From positions 1 through 60,642 of the forward strand of contig JAFWVV010000030.1 of the NCBI GenBank assembly GCA_017518225.1: a stretch of 60,642 nucleotides of DNA. Reading direction: 5' to 3'. Below the pieces are notes generated by a model that did no database searches, was not told the origin of the DNA, and was given only the letters and a program-made list of their open reading frames with translations. Position 1 is the first letter of the stretch. Each line of letters starts with the position of its first letter. The translations under genes were made by a program, and so were the position numbers. Below are positions 7,272-15,710 of the stretch, piece after piece. Source of the DNA: Oscillospiraceae bacterium. GTDB taxonomy: Bacteria; Bacillota; Clostridia; Oscillospirales; Oscillospiraceae.

Positions 7272-9246
7272 GCTCAAGGGAAGTCTCGCGGCGAAGATCG
7301 TCGCGATCGTTTTGCTGGCGGCGAGCTGTCTGGCGCTGTTGGGCGCCGGACTCGGCGTGGCCTTTTTGGAGGAGCACGACGCCTATCGGAGCGGGAGCGC
7401 GGAGAACGCGCGTGAGCGGCTGATCGACGAGGCGCTCGACCAGCAGATGTTCAGGCTGATCGAGGATATCTGCTCGCGGCGGAGCGTCGGCGACGCTCAT
7501 GCCCGGGAGCTGCGCTTTGCGCTGATAGACAGGGACGGAAACATCCTCTCCGAAAATCCGCGCCCGAACGAAACCGTGCTGCACAGCGTGATTTTCGATG
7601 TGTACGATATGTACGACGGGCTCTATTATTACAGCGACGCCGAGCCGCTGACGGCGCTCTCGCGCAGCCGGGACTGGTCGCCCGCACCGACACCGGCTCC
7701 GCTGCCGCAGGGCGCGGCCGGGGAAAATACGGCGCCGGCGGCAAGCGGCACGCGCGTCTATCAGATTCGCATGGACTGGACGGACAAGAACGACAGCGGC
7801 CGGCTTGCCGCGTCGCTGCGCTGGTACGAGAGCCTGTTTCCCTGGCGCTATGCGCTGATTGCCGTCGCCATCGGCGCATTCGCGCTGGCGGCGCTGCTGC
7901 TGGTATTTCTGCTGGCCGCCGCCGGCCACCGCGACGGCAGCGGCGTCGTGACGCCCTGCTTTGTGGAAAAGATCCCGGTCGATCTGCTGTTTCTTCTCTG
8001 CGGCACCGGCGCCGGTCTGCTTTTGGGCGCGGCCGGAACGGCGGCGAGCTTTGAAGCGCACACGGTCAGTCTGCTGGGCACGGGGCTTTGCCTCGTCTGC
8101 GCGGGGCTGCTGACGCTGCTGTTTCTGATGAGCGCGGTCGTGCGCCTCAAGCTGGGGCGCTTTCTGGACGATTGCATCTGCTGGCGTGTGCTGCGCTGGG
8201 TCGGCAGAGGGCTTCGCGCGCTTTGGCGCATGCTGTGGAGGCTGCTCGGGGCGATCCCGCTGGTCTGGAAATGGATCCCGGTGTTTGCGGCGCTCATGTT
8301 CGTGGACTTTTTGCTGACCTTTTCCTTCCGCAGGGATGGCGATGTGCTGGCCTTCATCAAGCTGCTGCAGTGGGCGCTGCTCGCGGCGGCGCTCCTGTAT
8401 CTCGCGCTCTGCTTCCAGCGGCTTCGCAAGGGCGCAAAAGCCATCGCCGCAGGGGAGGAAAACGTGGTCATCGACGAAAAGTACATGATCGGCGACATCC
8501 GGGAACACGCAGAGGATCTGACGCATATCCGCGACGGACTGGGGCGCGCGGTGGACGAGCGTATGAGATCCGAGCGGCTTCGCACGGAGCTCATTACCAA
8601 CGTCTCCCACGACATCAAAACGCCGCTGACCTCGATCATCAACTATGTCGATCTTCTGGCCAAGGAGGAGCTGCCCGGCGAAAAGGCGCAGGGCTATGTC
8701 GAGGTGCTGCAGCGGCAGTCTGAGCGGCTGAAGAAGCTGACGGACGATCTCGTGGAGGCCTCCAAGGCCTCGACGGGGAATCTCCCCACATATCCAGAGC
8801 GGCTGGAGCTGGGCGTGCTGGCCGATCAGCTCGCCGGAGAATACGGGGAAAAGCTGACGGACAAGGGGCTGGAGCTGCGCGTGACGAGGCCGGATACGCC
8901 CGTCTATGTGCAGGCCGATCCCCGCCATCTCTGGCGCATGCTGGACAATCTCATGGGCAATGTCCTCAAATATGCCCAGCCCGGCACACGGGTCTATCTG
9001 GATCTGGAGCGCTACGGCAAGCGCGCGGTGCTGCGCCTGCGCAACATCTCCGCCGCGCCGCTGAACCTGCGCCCGGAGGAGCTGACCGAGCGCTTCGTGC
9101 GCGGCGACGCCTCGCGCAGCACCGAGGGCAGCGGTCTCGGCCTTGCCATCGCCGCGAGCCTTGCCAAGCTGCAGGGGATCCAGATGGAAGTGAGCGTGGA
9201 CGGAGATCTCTTCAAGGTGGTATTGAGCTTCCGGGAAAGCGAATAA
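7264..9246 (+). CDS. Membrane sensor histidine kinase
   Basis: This 660-residue kinase has a TM helix near residues 10-35, an extracytoplasmic segment of roughly 150 residues, then about five more TM helices between residues 195 and 390. The cytoplasmic part contains the H-box NVSHDIKTPLTSI with His449, followed by an ATPase domain with the N-box (LDNLMGNVLKYA) and G-box (GSGLGLAIA). The polytopic middle distinguishes it from simple two-TM VanS-type kinases and suggests that the membrane region senses the signal. The ATG at 7264 has a GGAAGGAGA site and overlaps the regulator gene. The signal is unknown. Confidence 0.88.
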   Translation: MNKLKGSLAAKIVAIVLLAASCLALLGAGLGVAFLEEHDAYRSGSAENARERLIDEALDQQMFRLIEDICSRRSVGDAHARELRFALIDRDGNILSENPRPNETVLHSVIFDVYDMYDGLYYYSDAEPLTALSRSRDWSPAPTPAPLPQGAAGENTAPAASGTRVYQIRMDWTDKNDSGRLAASLRWYESLFPWRYALIAVAIGAFALAALLLVFLLAAAGHRDGSGVVTPCFVEKIPVDLLFLLCGTGAGLLLGAAGTAASFEAHTVSLLGTGLCLVCAGLLTLLFLMSAVVRLKLGRFLDDCICWRVLRWVGRGLRALWRMLWRLLGAIPLVWKWIPVFAALMFVDFLLTFSFRRDGDVLAFIKLLQWALLAAALLYLALCFQRLRKGAKAIAAGEENVVIDEKYMIGDIREHAEDLTHIRDGLGRAVDERMRSERLRTELITNVSHDIKTPLTSIINYVDLLAKEELPGEKAQGYVEVLQRQSERLKKLTDDLVEASKASTGNLPTYPERLELGVLADQLAGEYGEKLTDKGLELRVTRPDTPVYVQADPRHLWRMLDNLMGNVLKYAQPGTRVYLDLERYGKRAVLRLRNISAAPLNLRPEELTERFVRGDASRSTEGSGLGLAIAASLAKLQGIQMEVSVDGDLFKVVLSFRESE

Positions 9247-9260
9247 GGGTAAAAGAAGAA

Positions 9261-9290
9261 CGGAACCGGCGCAGTATGCGTCCGGTTCCG
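9261..9290. terminator. Bidirectional terminator
   Basis: A 9-bp stem CGGAACCGG / CCGGTTCCG with an A-rich left flank and T-rich right flank separates the convergent kinase and tadA genes. Confidence 0.75.
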
Positions 9291-9294
9291 TTTG

Positions 9295-9741
9295 TTATCG
9301 TCTCTCTTGAAAAAAGCCTTGCAGCAGCGCGGCGCTTTCGGCACGCCGGATGCCCTCCGTGACGCGGGGCTGGTGTCCAAAGCGCTCGAAAAACAGATCG
9401 ATCACGCTGCCGCAGGCGCCGGTCTGCGCCTCGCGCGCGCCGAAGATCAGCGCGCCGACGCGGGCGTTGATGATCGCCCCGGCGCACATCGGGCAGGGCT
9501 CGAGCGTCACGTAGATGCGGCAGCCGTCCAGCCGCCAGTCGCCGCGCGCGCGGCAGGCCTCGCGGATCGCCTCGATCTCGGCGTGGGCGGTGGCGTCGCC
9601 GTTTTCCTCGCGGCGGTTGCGGCCGCGGCCGATGATCTGACCGGCTTCGTCCACGATGACGCAGCCGACCGGCACGTCCCCGGCGCTCGCCGCCTCGCGC
9701 GCGAGCGCAAGCGCCTCGTCCATATAGCGTTCGTGTTCCAT
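9295..9741 (-). CDS. tadA: tRNA-specific adenosine deaminase TadA
   Basis: The 148-residue protein carries the zinc deaminase motifs HAEIEAI (His and catalytic Glu) and PCPMC (two Cys ligands), plus YVTLEPCPMCAGAI and FGAREAQTGACGS, typical of TadA. The enzyme converts wobble adenosine 34 to inosine in tRNA-Arg(ACG). I start it at MEHERYMDEALAL (9741) because GAGGAG lies 7 bases upstream; a longer frame would overlap the lipoprotein gene. It follows the lipoprotein gene by 10 bases on the same strand, so the two are probably co-transcribed. Confidence 0.93.
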   Translation of the reverse strand: MEHERYMDEALALAREAASAGDVPVGCVIVDEAGQIIGRGRNRREENGDATAHAEIEAIREACRARGDWRLDGCRIYVTLEPCPMCAGAIINARVGALIFGAREAQTGACGSVIDLFFERFGHQPRVTEGIRRAESAALLQGFFQERR

Positions 9742-9751
9742 AGGCTGCTCC

Positions 9752-10792
9752 TCAACCCAGAATTTGTCCGCCAATGAAGCGAAGCTCCTCGCCCGCGGCG
9801 TTCACCAGCACGAAGCAGCGCAGCCGCCCGTCGGCTTCATAGGCTGCGTCGATCCGCTGCGCCTCGTCCAGATAGTCGCAGAGCCGGTAGCCGCTGTAAC
9901 CGCAGTCGACGCCCTCGCTCTCGCCGGGGACGAGCAGGCGCTGTGCCCAGCTTCGCTCGGCGGGAAAGTAGCGCAGCAGCCACTGGCCGCTCTGTACGAT
10001 CAGCTCCGCCTCGCCGGAGATGGCGGGCGCGTCATAGCGGCGCACCGTGCCGTCGTTGAGATCGACCGTGGCGAGCACCTGTCCCTCGCGGTCGTGCTGG
10101 GAATACCAGAGCGTCGCGCCCAGGCGCAGCGGCGCATAGGACGCGGCGGCGGTGAGCTGCCGCTGCGCGCCGTCCCAGAGCTGCCAGCACAGGCAAAAGG
10201 CCTCGCCCTCGCTCTGGTAGACGATTCCCTCCGGCATCGACCATGCATAGTCGCAGGGCGCGTCGATCAGCAGCTCCTCGCAGCTGCCGTCGAGCGCGGC
10301 GCGGCAATAGCGATGCTCCGCGTCGGTGTAGTAGAGCGCGCCCTCGTAAATTTGCAGGCTGTACCACGGCCCCTCGGCAAGCGCCTGGCGGGCGCGGGAT
10401 TTCAGGTCGTAGACCTGCGGCTGACCCTCGTGGAGAAAATACAGCCGCTCGCCCTCGATGGCGAGATACTCCGGCACACAGTTGTCGGAAAGGATCTGAA
10501 ACTTCGACGGGCGGCCGTTTTTCAGCGTATAGGAGGCCAGAACCGGGCGATGTCCCTCGTCATAGTCCAGCCCGTACATGCTTTTGCCGTCGATGAGCCA
10601 GCGGTTGCGGCACATGAAGCGGCTCATGGCCGCCGTGTCCGCATCGGAAAAGGGCTGCAGGCGCAGCACCGAGGGCTCGGCGGTCTTCGCGGCGGGCGCT
10701 TCGCTTGCCGGCGGCAGCTGCGCGTCCTGCGCGCAGCCTGCGAGCAGGAGCAGCAGGATGCAAATGGTAAAAATCAAAAGTCGTTTTTTCAT
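9752..10792 (-). CDS. Lipoprotein, DUF5050-like beta-propeller
   Basis: The N-terminus MKKRLLIFTICILLLLLAGC is a lipoprotein signal ending in lipobox LAGC, so the mature 320-residue protein should be lipid-anchored outside the membrane. The body contains repeated short units around Tyr/Trp/Leu pairs (EYLAIEGERLYFLHEGQ, YSLQIYEGALYYTDAEH, ATLWYSQHDREGQVL) like the beta-propeller of DUF5050 proteins. No enzyme motif is seen. The start at 10792 fits the signal peptide but has no Shine-Dalgarno match; a 12-bp hairpin ends 12 bases before the ATG. Its role is unknown. Confidence 0.75.
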   Translation of the reverse strand: MKKRLLIFTICILLLLLAGCAQDAQLPPASEAPAAKTAEPSVLRLQPFSDADTAAMSRFMCRNRWLIDGKSMYGLDYDEGHRPVLASYTLKNGRPSKFQILSDNCVPEYLAIEGERLYFLHEGQPQVYDLKSRARQALAEGPWYSLQIYEGALYYTDAEHRYCRAALDGSCEELLIDAPCDYAWSMPEGIVYQSEGEAFCLCWQLWDGAQRQLTAAASYAPLRLGATLWYSQHDREGQVLATVDLNDGTVRRYDAPAISGEAELIVQSGQWLLRYFPAERSWAQRLLVPGESEGVDCGYSGYRLCDYLDEAQRIDAAYEADGRLRCFVLVNAAGEELRFIGGQILG

Positions 10793-10804
10793 GGTTGATA
10801 AAAT

Positions 10805-11019
10805 GAGGGCAAAGCGCGTTCGCTTTGCCCTCTGACTGTAGATAAAGTCGTGCGGCAAGGGAAAGAACTGCAAGGGGAGAGCGCAGAGAGGGGGCGGGAG
10901 CCCCCTTTCTGCGTACAATCTATGCAAAAACGGGAACTTCTTGAAAGATTCCGTTTTTGCTTTTCAAGCTGTCGACACTATGTCGACAGCTTGAGGGCAA
11001 AGAGTTTATCTTTGCCCTC
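10805..11019. repeat. Ladder of five consecutive hairpins
   Basis: Five strong inverted repeats sit head to tail in 215 bases between pta and the lipoprotein gene. They are 10805-10832 (12-bp stem, 4-base loop), about 10882-10914 (14-bp stem with one G-U, GGGGGC/GCCCCC core), 10924-10960 (GCAAAAACGG/CCGTTTTTGC), 10965-10995 (14-bp perfect stem TCAAGCTGTCGACA, 3-base loop) and 10993-11019 (11-bp stem). The first and last share the arm GAGGGCAAAG. Some could terminate pta transcription, but one terminator would be enough. No gene is visible in the interval. Confidence 0.8.
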
Positions 11020-11035
11020 ATGTTCGTGTGTTTTT

Positions 11036-12034
11036 TTATGCGAGAGCCGCGGTGATGATGGACATCTGATAGACTTCCTCGGCGTCGCAGCCGCGGCTGA
11101 GGTCGTTGATCGGCGCGTTCAAACCCTGCAGGATGGGGCCGTAGGCCGCGAAGCCGCCCAGACGCTGGGCGATCTTGTAGCCGATGTTGCCGGACTGGAT
11201 CTCGGGGAAGATGAAGGTGTTGGCATAGCCGGCGACGGGGCTGCCGGGGAACTTGAGCTGACCGACGACGGGGGAGACCGCCGCGTCGAACTGCATTTCG
11301 CCGTCGATGTTGAACTCCGGCGCCATCTCCTTGGCGGCGGCGGTGGCGTTGCGCACGAGATCGACGTTCGCGCCCTTGCCGGAGCCCTTGGTGGAGTAGC
11401 TCAGCATGGCGACCTTCGGGTCGATGCCAAAGACCTTGGCGGTTTTGGCGGTCTCAACGGCGACCTCGGCCAGCTGCTGGGCGGCGGTGAGCACGACGTT
11501 GCCGTCCTTGTCCAGCTTGTCCTGGTAGTCGATGTTGATGGCGCAGTCGCCCATGCAGATCATTTCCTCACCGCGCACGAGAATGAAGCAGGAGGAGACG
11601 AGGTTCGCGCCCTTCTTGGTCTTGACGAGCTGCAGCGCGGGACGCACGGTGTCGGCGGTGGAGTAGGTCGCGCCGCCCAGCAGCGCGTCGGCCTTGCCCA
11701 TCTTGACGAGCATCGTGCCGAAGTAGTTGCCCTTGGAGAGCGCTGCGCGGCATTCCTCGGCGCTCATCTTGCCCTTGCGCAGGGCGACCATGGTCTCGAC
11801 CATCTCGTCCATGCCCTCGTAGGTCAGGGGATCGAGGATCTCCAGCCCCTCAATGTCGAAGCCGCCCTTGGCAGCGGCAGCCTTGACCTCGTCCACCTTG
11901 CCGACGAGCACGGGGGTCAAAAAGCCGCCCTTTTTCAGGCGCGCCGCGCTCTCCAGAATACGGGCGTCATGGCCCTCGGTGTAGACGATCTTGCGGGGAT
12001 TGGCCTTCAGGATCTCGATCAGGTTTTCAAACAT
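11036..12034 (-). CDS. pta: Phosphate acetyltransferase
   Basis: The 332-residue protein matches short-form Pta throughout: KIVYTEGHDARILESAARL at the N-terminus, [31 protein letters not shown] in the middle, and AMLSYSTKGSG and PVAGYANTFIFPEIQSGNIGYK in the C-terminal half. It interconverts acetyl-CoA and acetyl phosphate in the cytoplasm, and with acetate kinase yields ATP. No ackA is adjacent. A GAGGAGGAAAC site precedes the ATG. Confidence 0.95.
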   Translation of the reverse strand: MFENLIEILKANPRKIVYTEGHDARILESAARLKKGGFLTPVLVGKVDEVKAAAAKGGFDIEGLEILDPLTYEGMDEMVETMVALRKGKMSAEECRAALSKGNYFGTMLVKMGKADALLGGATYSTADTVRPALQLVKTKKGANLVSSCFILVRGEEMICMGDCAINIDYQDKLDKDGNVVLTAAQQLAEVAVETAKTAKVFGIDPKVAMLSYSTKGSGKGANVDLVRNATAAAKEMAPEFNIDGEMQFDAAVSPVVGQLKFPGSPVAGYANTFIFPEIQSGNIGYKIAQRLGGFAAYGPILQGLNAPINDLSRGCDAEEVYQMSIITAALA

Positions 12035-12102
12035 CTCTGTTTCCTCCTCGATGATGATTTCAAAAGAGTAAAATATAAAGGGTAAAGGGTCTCAACAGTT
12101 CT

Positions 12103-12131
12103 ACTCTACCACGCCGCCGTCGATTTTTCAA
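12103..12131 (-). promoter_or_regulatory. pta promoter
   Basis: On the minus strand TTGAAA (12126-12131) and TAGAGT (12103-12108) are 17 bases apart, about 70 bases upstream of the pta ATG. Confidence 0.6.
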
Positions 12132-12190
12132 GATTTTTCAACAGAAAGGACCGCTTTCGCGCGTTCACGAATATTTTATATTCTATCCGC

Positions 12191-12218
12191 TTGTTTTTTT
12201 GTTCATTCCTGTTATAAT
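12191..12218 (+). promoter_or_regulatory. Promoter of DUF1858 gene
   Basis: TTGTTT (12191-12196) and TATAAT (12213-12218) are 16 bases apart, upstream of the DUF1858 gene and divergent from pta. Confidence 0.6.
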
Positions 12219-12263
12219 ACAGACGAATATTCAGGGCCAGTGCGGCCGGAAGGAGATAGACGA

Positions 12264-12467
12264 ATGGAGATCACGAAAGAGACTTTGATCGGCGAAATGC
12301 TGAAAGAGGATATGGGCATCGCTTACGTGCTGATGCAGTGCGGCATGCACTGCGTGGGCTGCCCGGCTTCGGCGGGCGAAAGCCTGGAGGAGGCCTGCGC
12401 CGTCCACGGTATGGACGTAGACGAGGTGCTCAACCAGATCGAGGCCTACCGCGCCAGCGTAAAATAA
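12264..12467 (+). CDS. DUF1858 domain protein
   Basis: A 67-residue protein, MEITKETLIGEMLKEDMGIA, followed by the cysteine cluster CGMHCVGCPAS and an acidic helix, matches DUF1858 (hybrid-cluster-protein-associated disulfide domain). Free-standing copies are common in anaerobes; a redox or sulfur-relay role is suspected but unproven. The ATG follows GGAAGGAG. It has its own promoter and terminator, so it is monocistronic. Confidence 0.88.
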   Translation: MEITKETLIGEMLKEDMGIAYVLMQCGMHCVGCPASAGESLEEACAVHGMDVDEVLNQIEAYRASVK

Positions 12468-12490
12468 TTCACTGCCATAATGCCATCATA

Positions 12491-12534
12491 ACGCGCCCCG
12501 GTCGGTATGATCTCCGACCGGGGCGCGTCATTTT
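12491..12534. terminator. Terminator after DUF1858 gene
   Basis: A GC-rich stem of about 15 bp (ACGCGCCCCGGTCGG / CCGACCGGGGCGCGT) is followed by CATTTTGAC. Confidence 0.8.
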
Positions 12535-12620
12535 GACTAAAAGCCTCGCAGCGTTTATGCCCGCAGGGCGAAATCCCTCTCACCGGAGAGCCCGGCGAAG
12601 CGGGTCTACGGTGAAGCGGG

Positions 12621-12683
12621 TTATCGGTTGCTCGGTCCGGGATCCTCGTCCCCGAAGATCAGATCGTCGACGTCTTTTTCCAT
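12621..12683 (-). CDS. Possible 20-residue small protein
   Basis: A minus-strand frame encodes an acidic peptide of 20 residues, MEKDVDDLIFGDEDPGPSNR. A strong GGGAGGG ribosome binding site lies 6-8 bases before the ATG. It follows the metallophosphoesterase gene on the same strand by about 30 bases. The good initiation signal is the only support, and nothing in the sequence suggests a function. Confidence 0.4.
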   Translation of the reverse strand: MEKDVDDLIFGDEDPGPSNR

Positions 12684-12712
12684 CTTTATCCCTCCCTGTG
12701 ATGTGCATACCT

Positions 12713-13561
12713 TCATTGTATGCGCGCGCTCTGTCCGCTATGCAAGATAATCACCGCAATTTCCGGCCGATTGAAAAACCGCGGCAGCGGCGAGGCATTG
12801 CCCAGACCGCGCGAGACGAGCATGGGATAGCGTTCCCCCGCATAGACGCCGGATTCATAGCGTGCCCCAAGGCGTCGATCGGTGCCAAAGAGCCCGCCGA
12901 GCAGCGGCAGGCGCACCAGACCGCCGTGGGCGTGACCGCAGAGCACGAGATCCACCGGCAGCGCCGGGTATTTTTCCAGATAATCGTTGCGGTGCGCCAG
13001 CCACAGCACGAAATCCTCCGGGTAGTCCCGGCGCAGCTGTGCGGCGAGCTCGTCCGGCCGGGGCATGTCCGCCGGGCCGTTTGGATCCTCAACGCCCGCT
13101 AAAATCAGCTGCGAGCCGTTCCAGGGCAGCGACAGATAGCGGTTTTCCATGCGCAGCACGCCAAAGCGGTCGAACAGCCGCCGCAGACCGGGCAGAGCGC
13201 CGCCCGCCCAATCGTGATTGCCGCTGACCCAGGCGATGGGCGCTTCGCCCTGCAGAAGGCGCAGCAGCTCTTCGGTGGATGAAATCTCCTCCGGGCTGTC
13301 GGCAAAGTCGCCGCAGAGGACGATCAGATCCGGCCGCTGGGCGAGCGTCAGGCGGGCCAGACGCTCGTTGCCTCGTCCGAAGCGAGCCCCGTGCAGATCG
13401 CTCAGAAGCACGATCCGATAGCCGTCCAGCGCCTCCGGCAGCGTGGAAAAGTTCAAAAAATAGCGGCAAACCTGCAGATGCCAGCGACTGTCCGCCGTCA
13501 ACGCTGCTGCAGCCAGAAGTCCCAGCAGTGTCCGCCGCCACAGCCTTTTTTGCTGTTTCAT
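12713..13561 (-). CDS. Membrane-anchored metallophosphoesterase
   Basis: The 282-residue protein has an N-terminal hydrophobic segment (RRTLLGLLAAAALTA) and the calcineurin-like motifs in order: LLSDLHGARFG, CGDFADSPE, GNHDW and CGHAHGG. This matches the YkuE/YaeI type, which acts on lipid-linked or surface phosphodiesters; the substrate is not evident. The start at 13561 (MKQQKRLWRR) has a GGGAGG site. It is divergent from the foldase gene, with a 169-base gap carrying that gene's promoter. Confidence 0.88.
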   Translation of the reverse strand: MKQQKRLWRRTLLGLLAAAALTADSRWHLQVCRYFLNFSTLPEALDGYRIVLLSDLHGARFGRGNERLARLTLAQRPDLIVLCGDFADSPEEISSTEELLRLLQGEAPIAWVSGNHDWAGGALPGLRRLFDRFGVLRMENRYLSLPWNGSQLILAGVEDPNGPADMPRPDELAAQLRRDYPEDFVLWLAHRNDYLEKYPALPVDLVLCGHAHGGLVRLPLLGGLFGTDRRLGARYESGVYAGERYPMLVSRGLGNASPLPRFFNRPEIAVIILHSGQSARIQ

Positions 13562-13639
13562 GCGATACCTCCCGGCTTTTTCTTCAGAGTAGCATGAGTC
13601 CCCGGTCGAAAAAACGGGAAACTTTTGTGTGCTTTTGTC

Positions 13640-13668
13640 TTGAAACGTCGAGGCATTTGCGCTATAAT
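13640..13668 (+). promoter_or_regulatory. Promoter of PpiC-like foldase gene
   Basis: TTGAAA (13640-13645) and TATAAT (13663-13668) have a 17-base spacer, about 60 bases before the start codon. Confidence 0.75.
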
Positions 13669-13730
13669 AACAAAGTCTATCTGCCTGTGAGGGCAGATGC
13701 GCACAGTTCAATGGAAAAAGGATGAAAACA

Positions 13731-15299
13731 ATGAGTGCATCAACAAAAAGAAAGAACCGCCAGGCCGCGATCGAGGCCGGCACTTACAAGAAGCATACGG
13801 CACAGCAGGAGCGTGAGGCCAAAAACGCCCGCGAGCGCCGCAACGTCTTTTTCGCCTGCGCGGCGGTGGCTGTGCTGGTGATTGCGGCGATTTTGCTGAA
13901 TCTGATCCCCGATCTGCGCGAGAAGAAAGAGCTCAAACGCTACATGGAGGGAACGGCCGTCACGGTCGGCGAGCGCAGCTACAGCCCTGCCGAGGTCGGC
14001 TATCTCTATGCCAATCAGTACAACAACGCAGTCAACAACTATTATGCCATGTCCTACGGCCTGAACACCGACAACGGCCCGCAGGGGCTCGCCGGGCAGG
14101 CATACACCGGCCCCGAGATGGAGGGCAAGAGCTTTGACACCTGGCGCGACTACTTCCTTGACGCGGTGTACGAGCGCCTGAGTCAGACGCAGACCATGCT
14201 GGCCTACGCCAGGGAGCAGGGCATCGAGCTTACGGAGGAAGAGCAGCAGGAGATCGAGAGCAATATGGCAAGCTACCAGCTCTACGCAGCGCAGTACGGC
14301 TATTCCAACGTCGACCAGTTCCTCTCGCTCAACTTCGGCAAGGGCGTCACGCTGGACACCATCCGCAGACTGGACACCGAGAGCACGCTGGCGTCCAAAG
14401 CCTATGATGCCTACGTGGACAGCCTGAGCTTCAGCGAGGCGGAGCTGGAGGAGGAATATGCATCCTTCGGCGGGGAAATGGATACCTACAGCTATGCGAG
14501 CTATCTTGTCCGTCCGGAGAAGGAAGAGGGACAGGAAGAGGCCACCGAAATCGCCAAAATGGAGGCCAAGGCCACGGCCGACGCGATCGTCGCCGCCTAC
14601 AAGGATCATGCAGATGAGAACGATCCCTATGAGCGCTTCCACGACTACATCGAGGAAGAGCTGGGCGATCACGCCACGCTTTCGGAGAACATCTCCGGAC
14701 AGTATCTCAGCAGCATCTACGCCGACTGGCTCATGGGCGAGCGCAAAGCGGGCGACATCGTGCAGATTCCTGACGGCGACAACTATTATATCGTCCTGTT
14801 TTTGGATCATGAGGACGCCAGATATCCCACCGCGAACGTCCGCCACATTCTGATTCAGGCGCAGGCCGATGAGAACGGCGACTGGAGCGACGAGGCGCTG
14901 GAGGAAGCCAAGGCCGAGGCCGAGCGCATTCTGGCTGAATGGGAGGCCGGCGAGAAGACCGAGGAGAGCTTTGCCGCGCTGGCCGAGCAGTATTCCGAGG
15001 ACAGCGGCTCCAACACCAACGGCGGCCTGTATGAAAATATCTATAAGGGTCAGATGGTACAGGAGTTCAACGACTTCTGCTTTGCCGGTCACCAGCCCGG
15101 CGACACCGCGATTGTCTACGGCACGAACGGCGGCTATGCCGGCTACCACGTGATGTACTACGCGGGAGAGGGCGAAAACTACAGCGATCTGCTGGCGAAG
15201 GACGCGCTGACGAACGAGGCGGTCGAGGACTGGCTTGATAACTCCGGCTTTAGCGCCGTGCCCGGCGCGGAAGAAGCGCTGGTTGACCCGGTTCAGTAA
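13731..15299 (+). CDS. Membrane-anchored PpiC/SurA-type foldase
   Basis: The 522-residue protein starts MSASTKRKNRQAAIEAGTYK with a charged cytoplasmic tail, then one TM helix (about residues 37-56, VFFACAAVAVLVIAAILL). The extracytoplasmic part has a SurA-like helical region (residues about 120-240) and a parvulin domain near residues 360-490 (ARYPTANVRHILIQ ... FAALAEQYSEDSGS ... GGYAGYHVMYY). It probably assists folding of secreted proteins. I prefer ATG 13731 over ATG 13722 because AAGGA is better spaced. Family relatives also start MSAS. Confidence 0.85.
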   Translation: MSASTKRKNRQAAIEAGTYKKHTAQQEREAKNARERRNVFFACAAVAVLVIAAILLNLIPDLREKKELKRYMEGTAVTVGERSYSPAEVGYLYANQYNNAVNNYYAMSYGLNTDNGPQGLAGQAYTGPEMEGKSFDTWRDYFLDAVYERLSQTQTMLAYAREQGIELTEEEQQEIESNMASYQLYAAQYGYSNVDQFLSLNFGKGVTLDTIRRLDTESTLASKAYDAYVDSLSFSEAELEEEYASFGGEMDTYSYASYLVRPEKEEGQEEATEIAKMEAKATADAIVAAYKDHADENDPYERFHDYIEEELGDHATLSENISGQYLSSIYADWLMGERKAGDIVQIPDGDNYYIVLFLDHEDARYPTANVRHILIQAQADENGDWSDEALEEAKAEAERILAEWEAGEKTEESFAALAEQYSEDSGSNTNGGLYENIYKGQMVQEFNDFCFAGHQPGDTAIVYGTNGGYAGYHVMYYAGEGENYSDLLAKDALTNEAVEDWLDNSGFSAVPGAEEALVDPVQ

Positions 15300-15342
15300 A
15301 ATCAGCAAAAATCTGAAAAGTCAGAAAAGTCGAAAAAAATAC

Positions 15343-15371
15343 TTGCCAGACGCGATGGTCTGTGCTATAAC
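15343..15371 (+). promoter_or_regulatory. rpmE promoter
   Basis: TTGCCA (15343-15348) and TATAAC (15366-15371) are 17 bases apart. A leader of about 60 bases follows before rpmE. Confidence 0.7.
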
Positions 15372-15439
15372 TTACTTTGCGCCTTGTAACTATGCCCGTG
15401 CGGCACAATCAAGGCAGCCTTAGACGAGGAGAAAACACC

Positions 15440-15640
15440 ATGAAAGACGGCATCCATCCGAACTATCAGCCGACGACCATCCGCTGCGCCTGCGGCAACG
15501 TGATCGAGACCGGCTCCACCAAGCAGGGCATCAGCATTGAAATCTGCTCCAAGTGCCACCCCTTCTTCACCGGCAAGCAGAAGCTGGTCGACACCAGCGG
15601 CCGTGTGGATAAGTTCAACAAGAAGTACGGCATTAAGTAA
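15440..15640 (+). CDS. rpmE: 50S ribosomal protein L31
   Basis: The 66-residue protein [20 protein letters not shown] ... is L31 of the zinc-binding (C+) type: the CAC and CSKC pairs supply four cysteines. It is an accessory protein of the large subunit central protuberance. The GAGGAG site and the family start agree on ATG 15440. It stands alone with its own promoter and terminator. Confidence 0.97.
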   Translation: MKDGIHPNYQPTTIRCACGNVIETGSTKQGISIEICSKCHPFFTGKQKLVDTSGRVDKFNKKYGIK

Positions 15641-15657
15641 GATACGCAATCATAAAG

Positions 15658-15697
15658 TAAAAACCGCGAAGCGACACGCTTCGCGGTTTTGCTTTTT
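15658..15697. terminator. Bidirectional terminator between rpmE and rsmE
   Basis: The stem AAACCGCGAAGCG / CGCTTCGCGGTTT is followed by TTGCTTTTTT on the plus strand and is preceded by an A-rich flank. It lies between convergent genes. Confidence 0.85.
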
Positions 15698-15710
15698 TGC
15701 TATTGTGAAT

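Noticed and set aside
13740-15308. Long minus-strand open frame opposite the foldase gene
   Set aside because: It mirrors the plus-strand codons and lacks a promoter, ribosome site or motif; the plus-strand gene has all of these.
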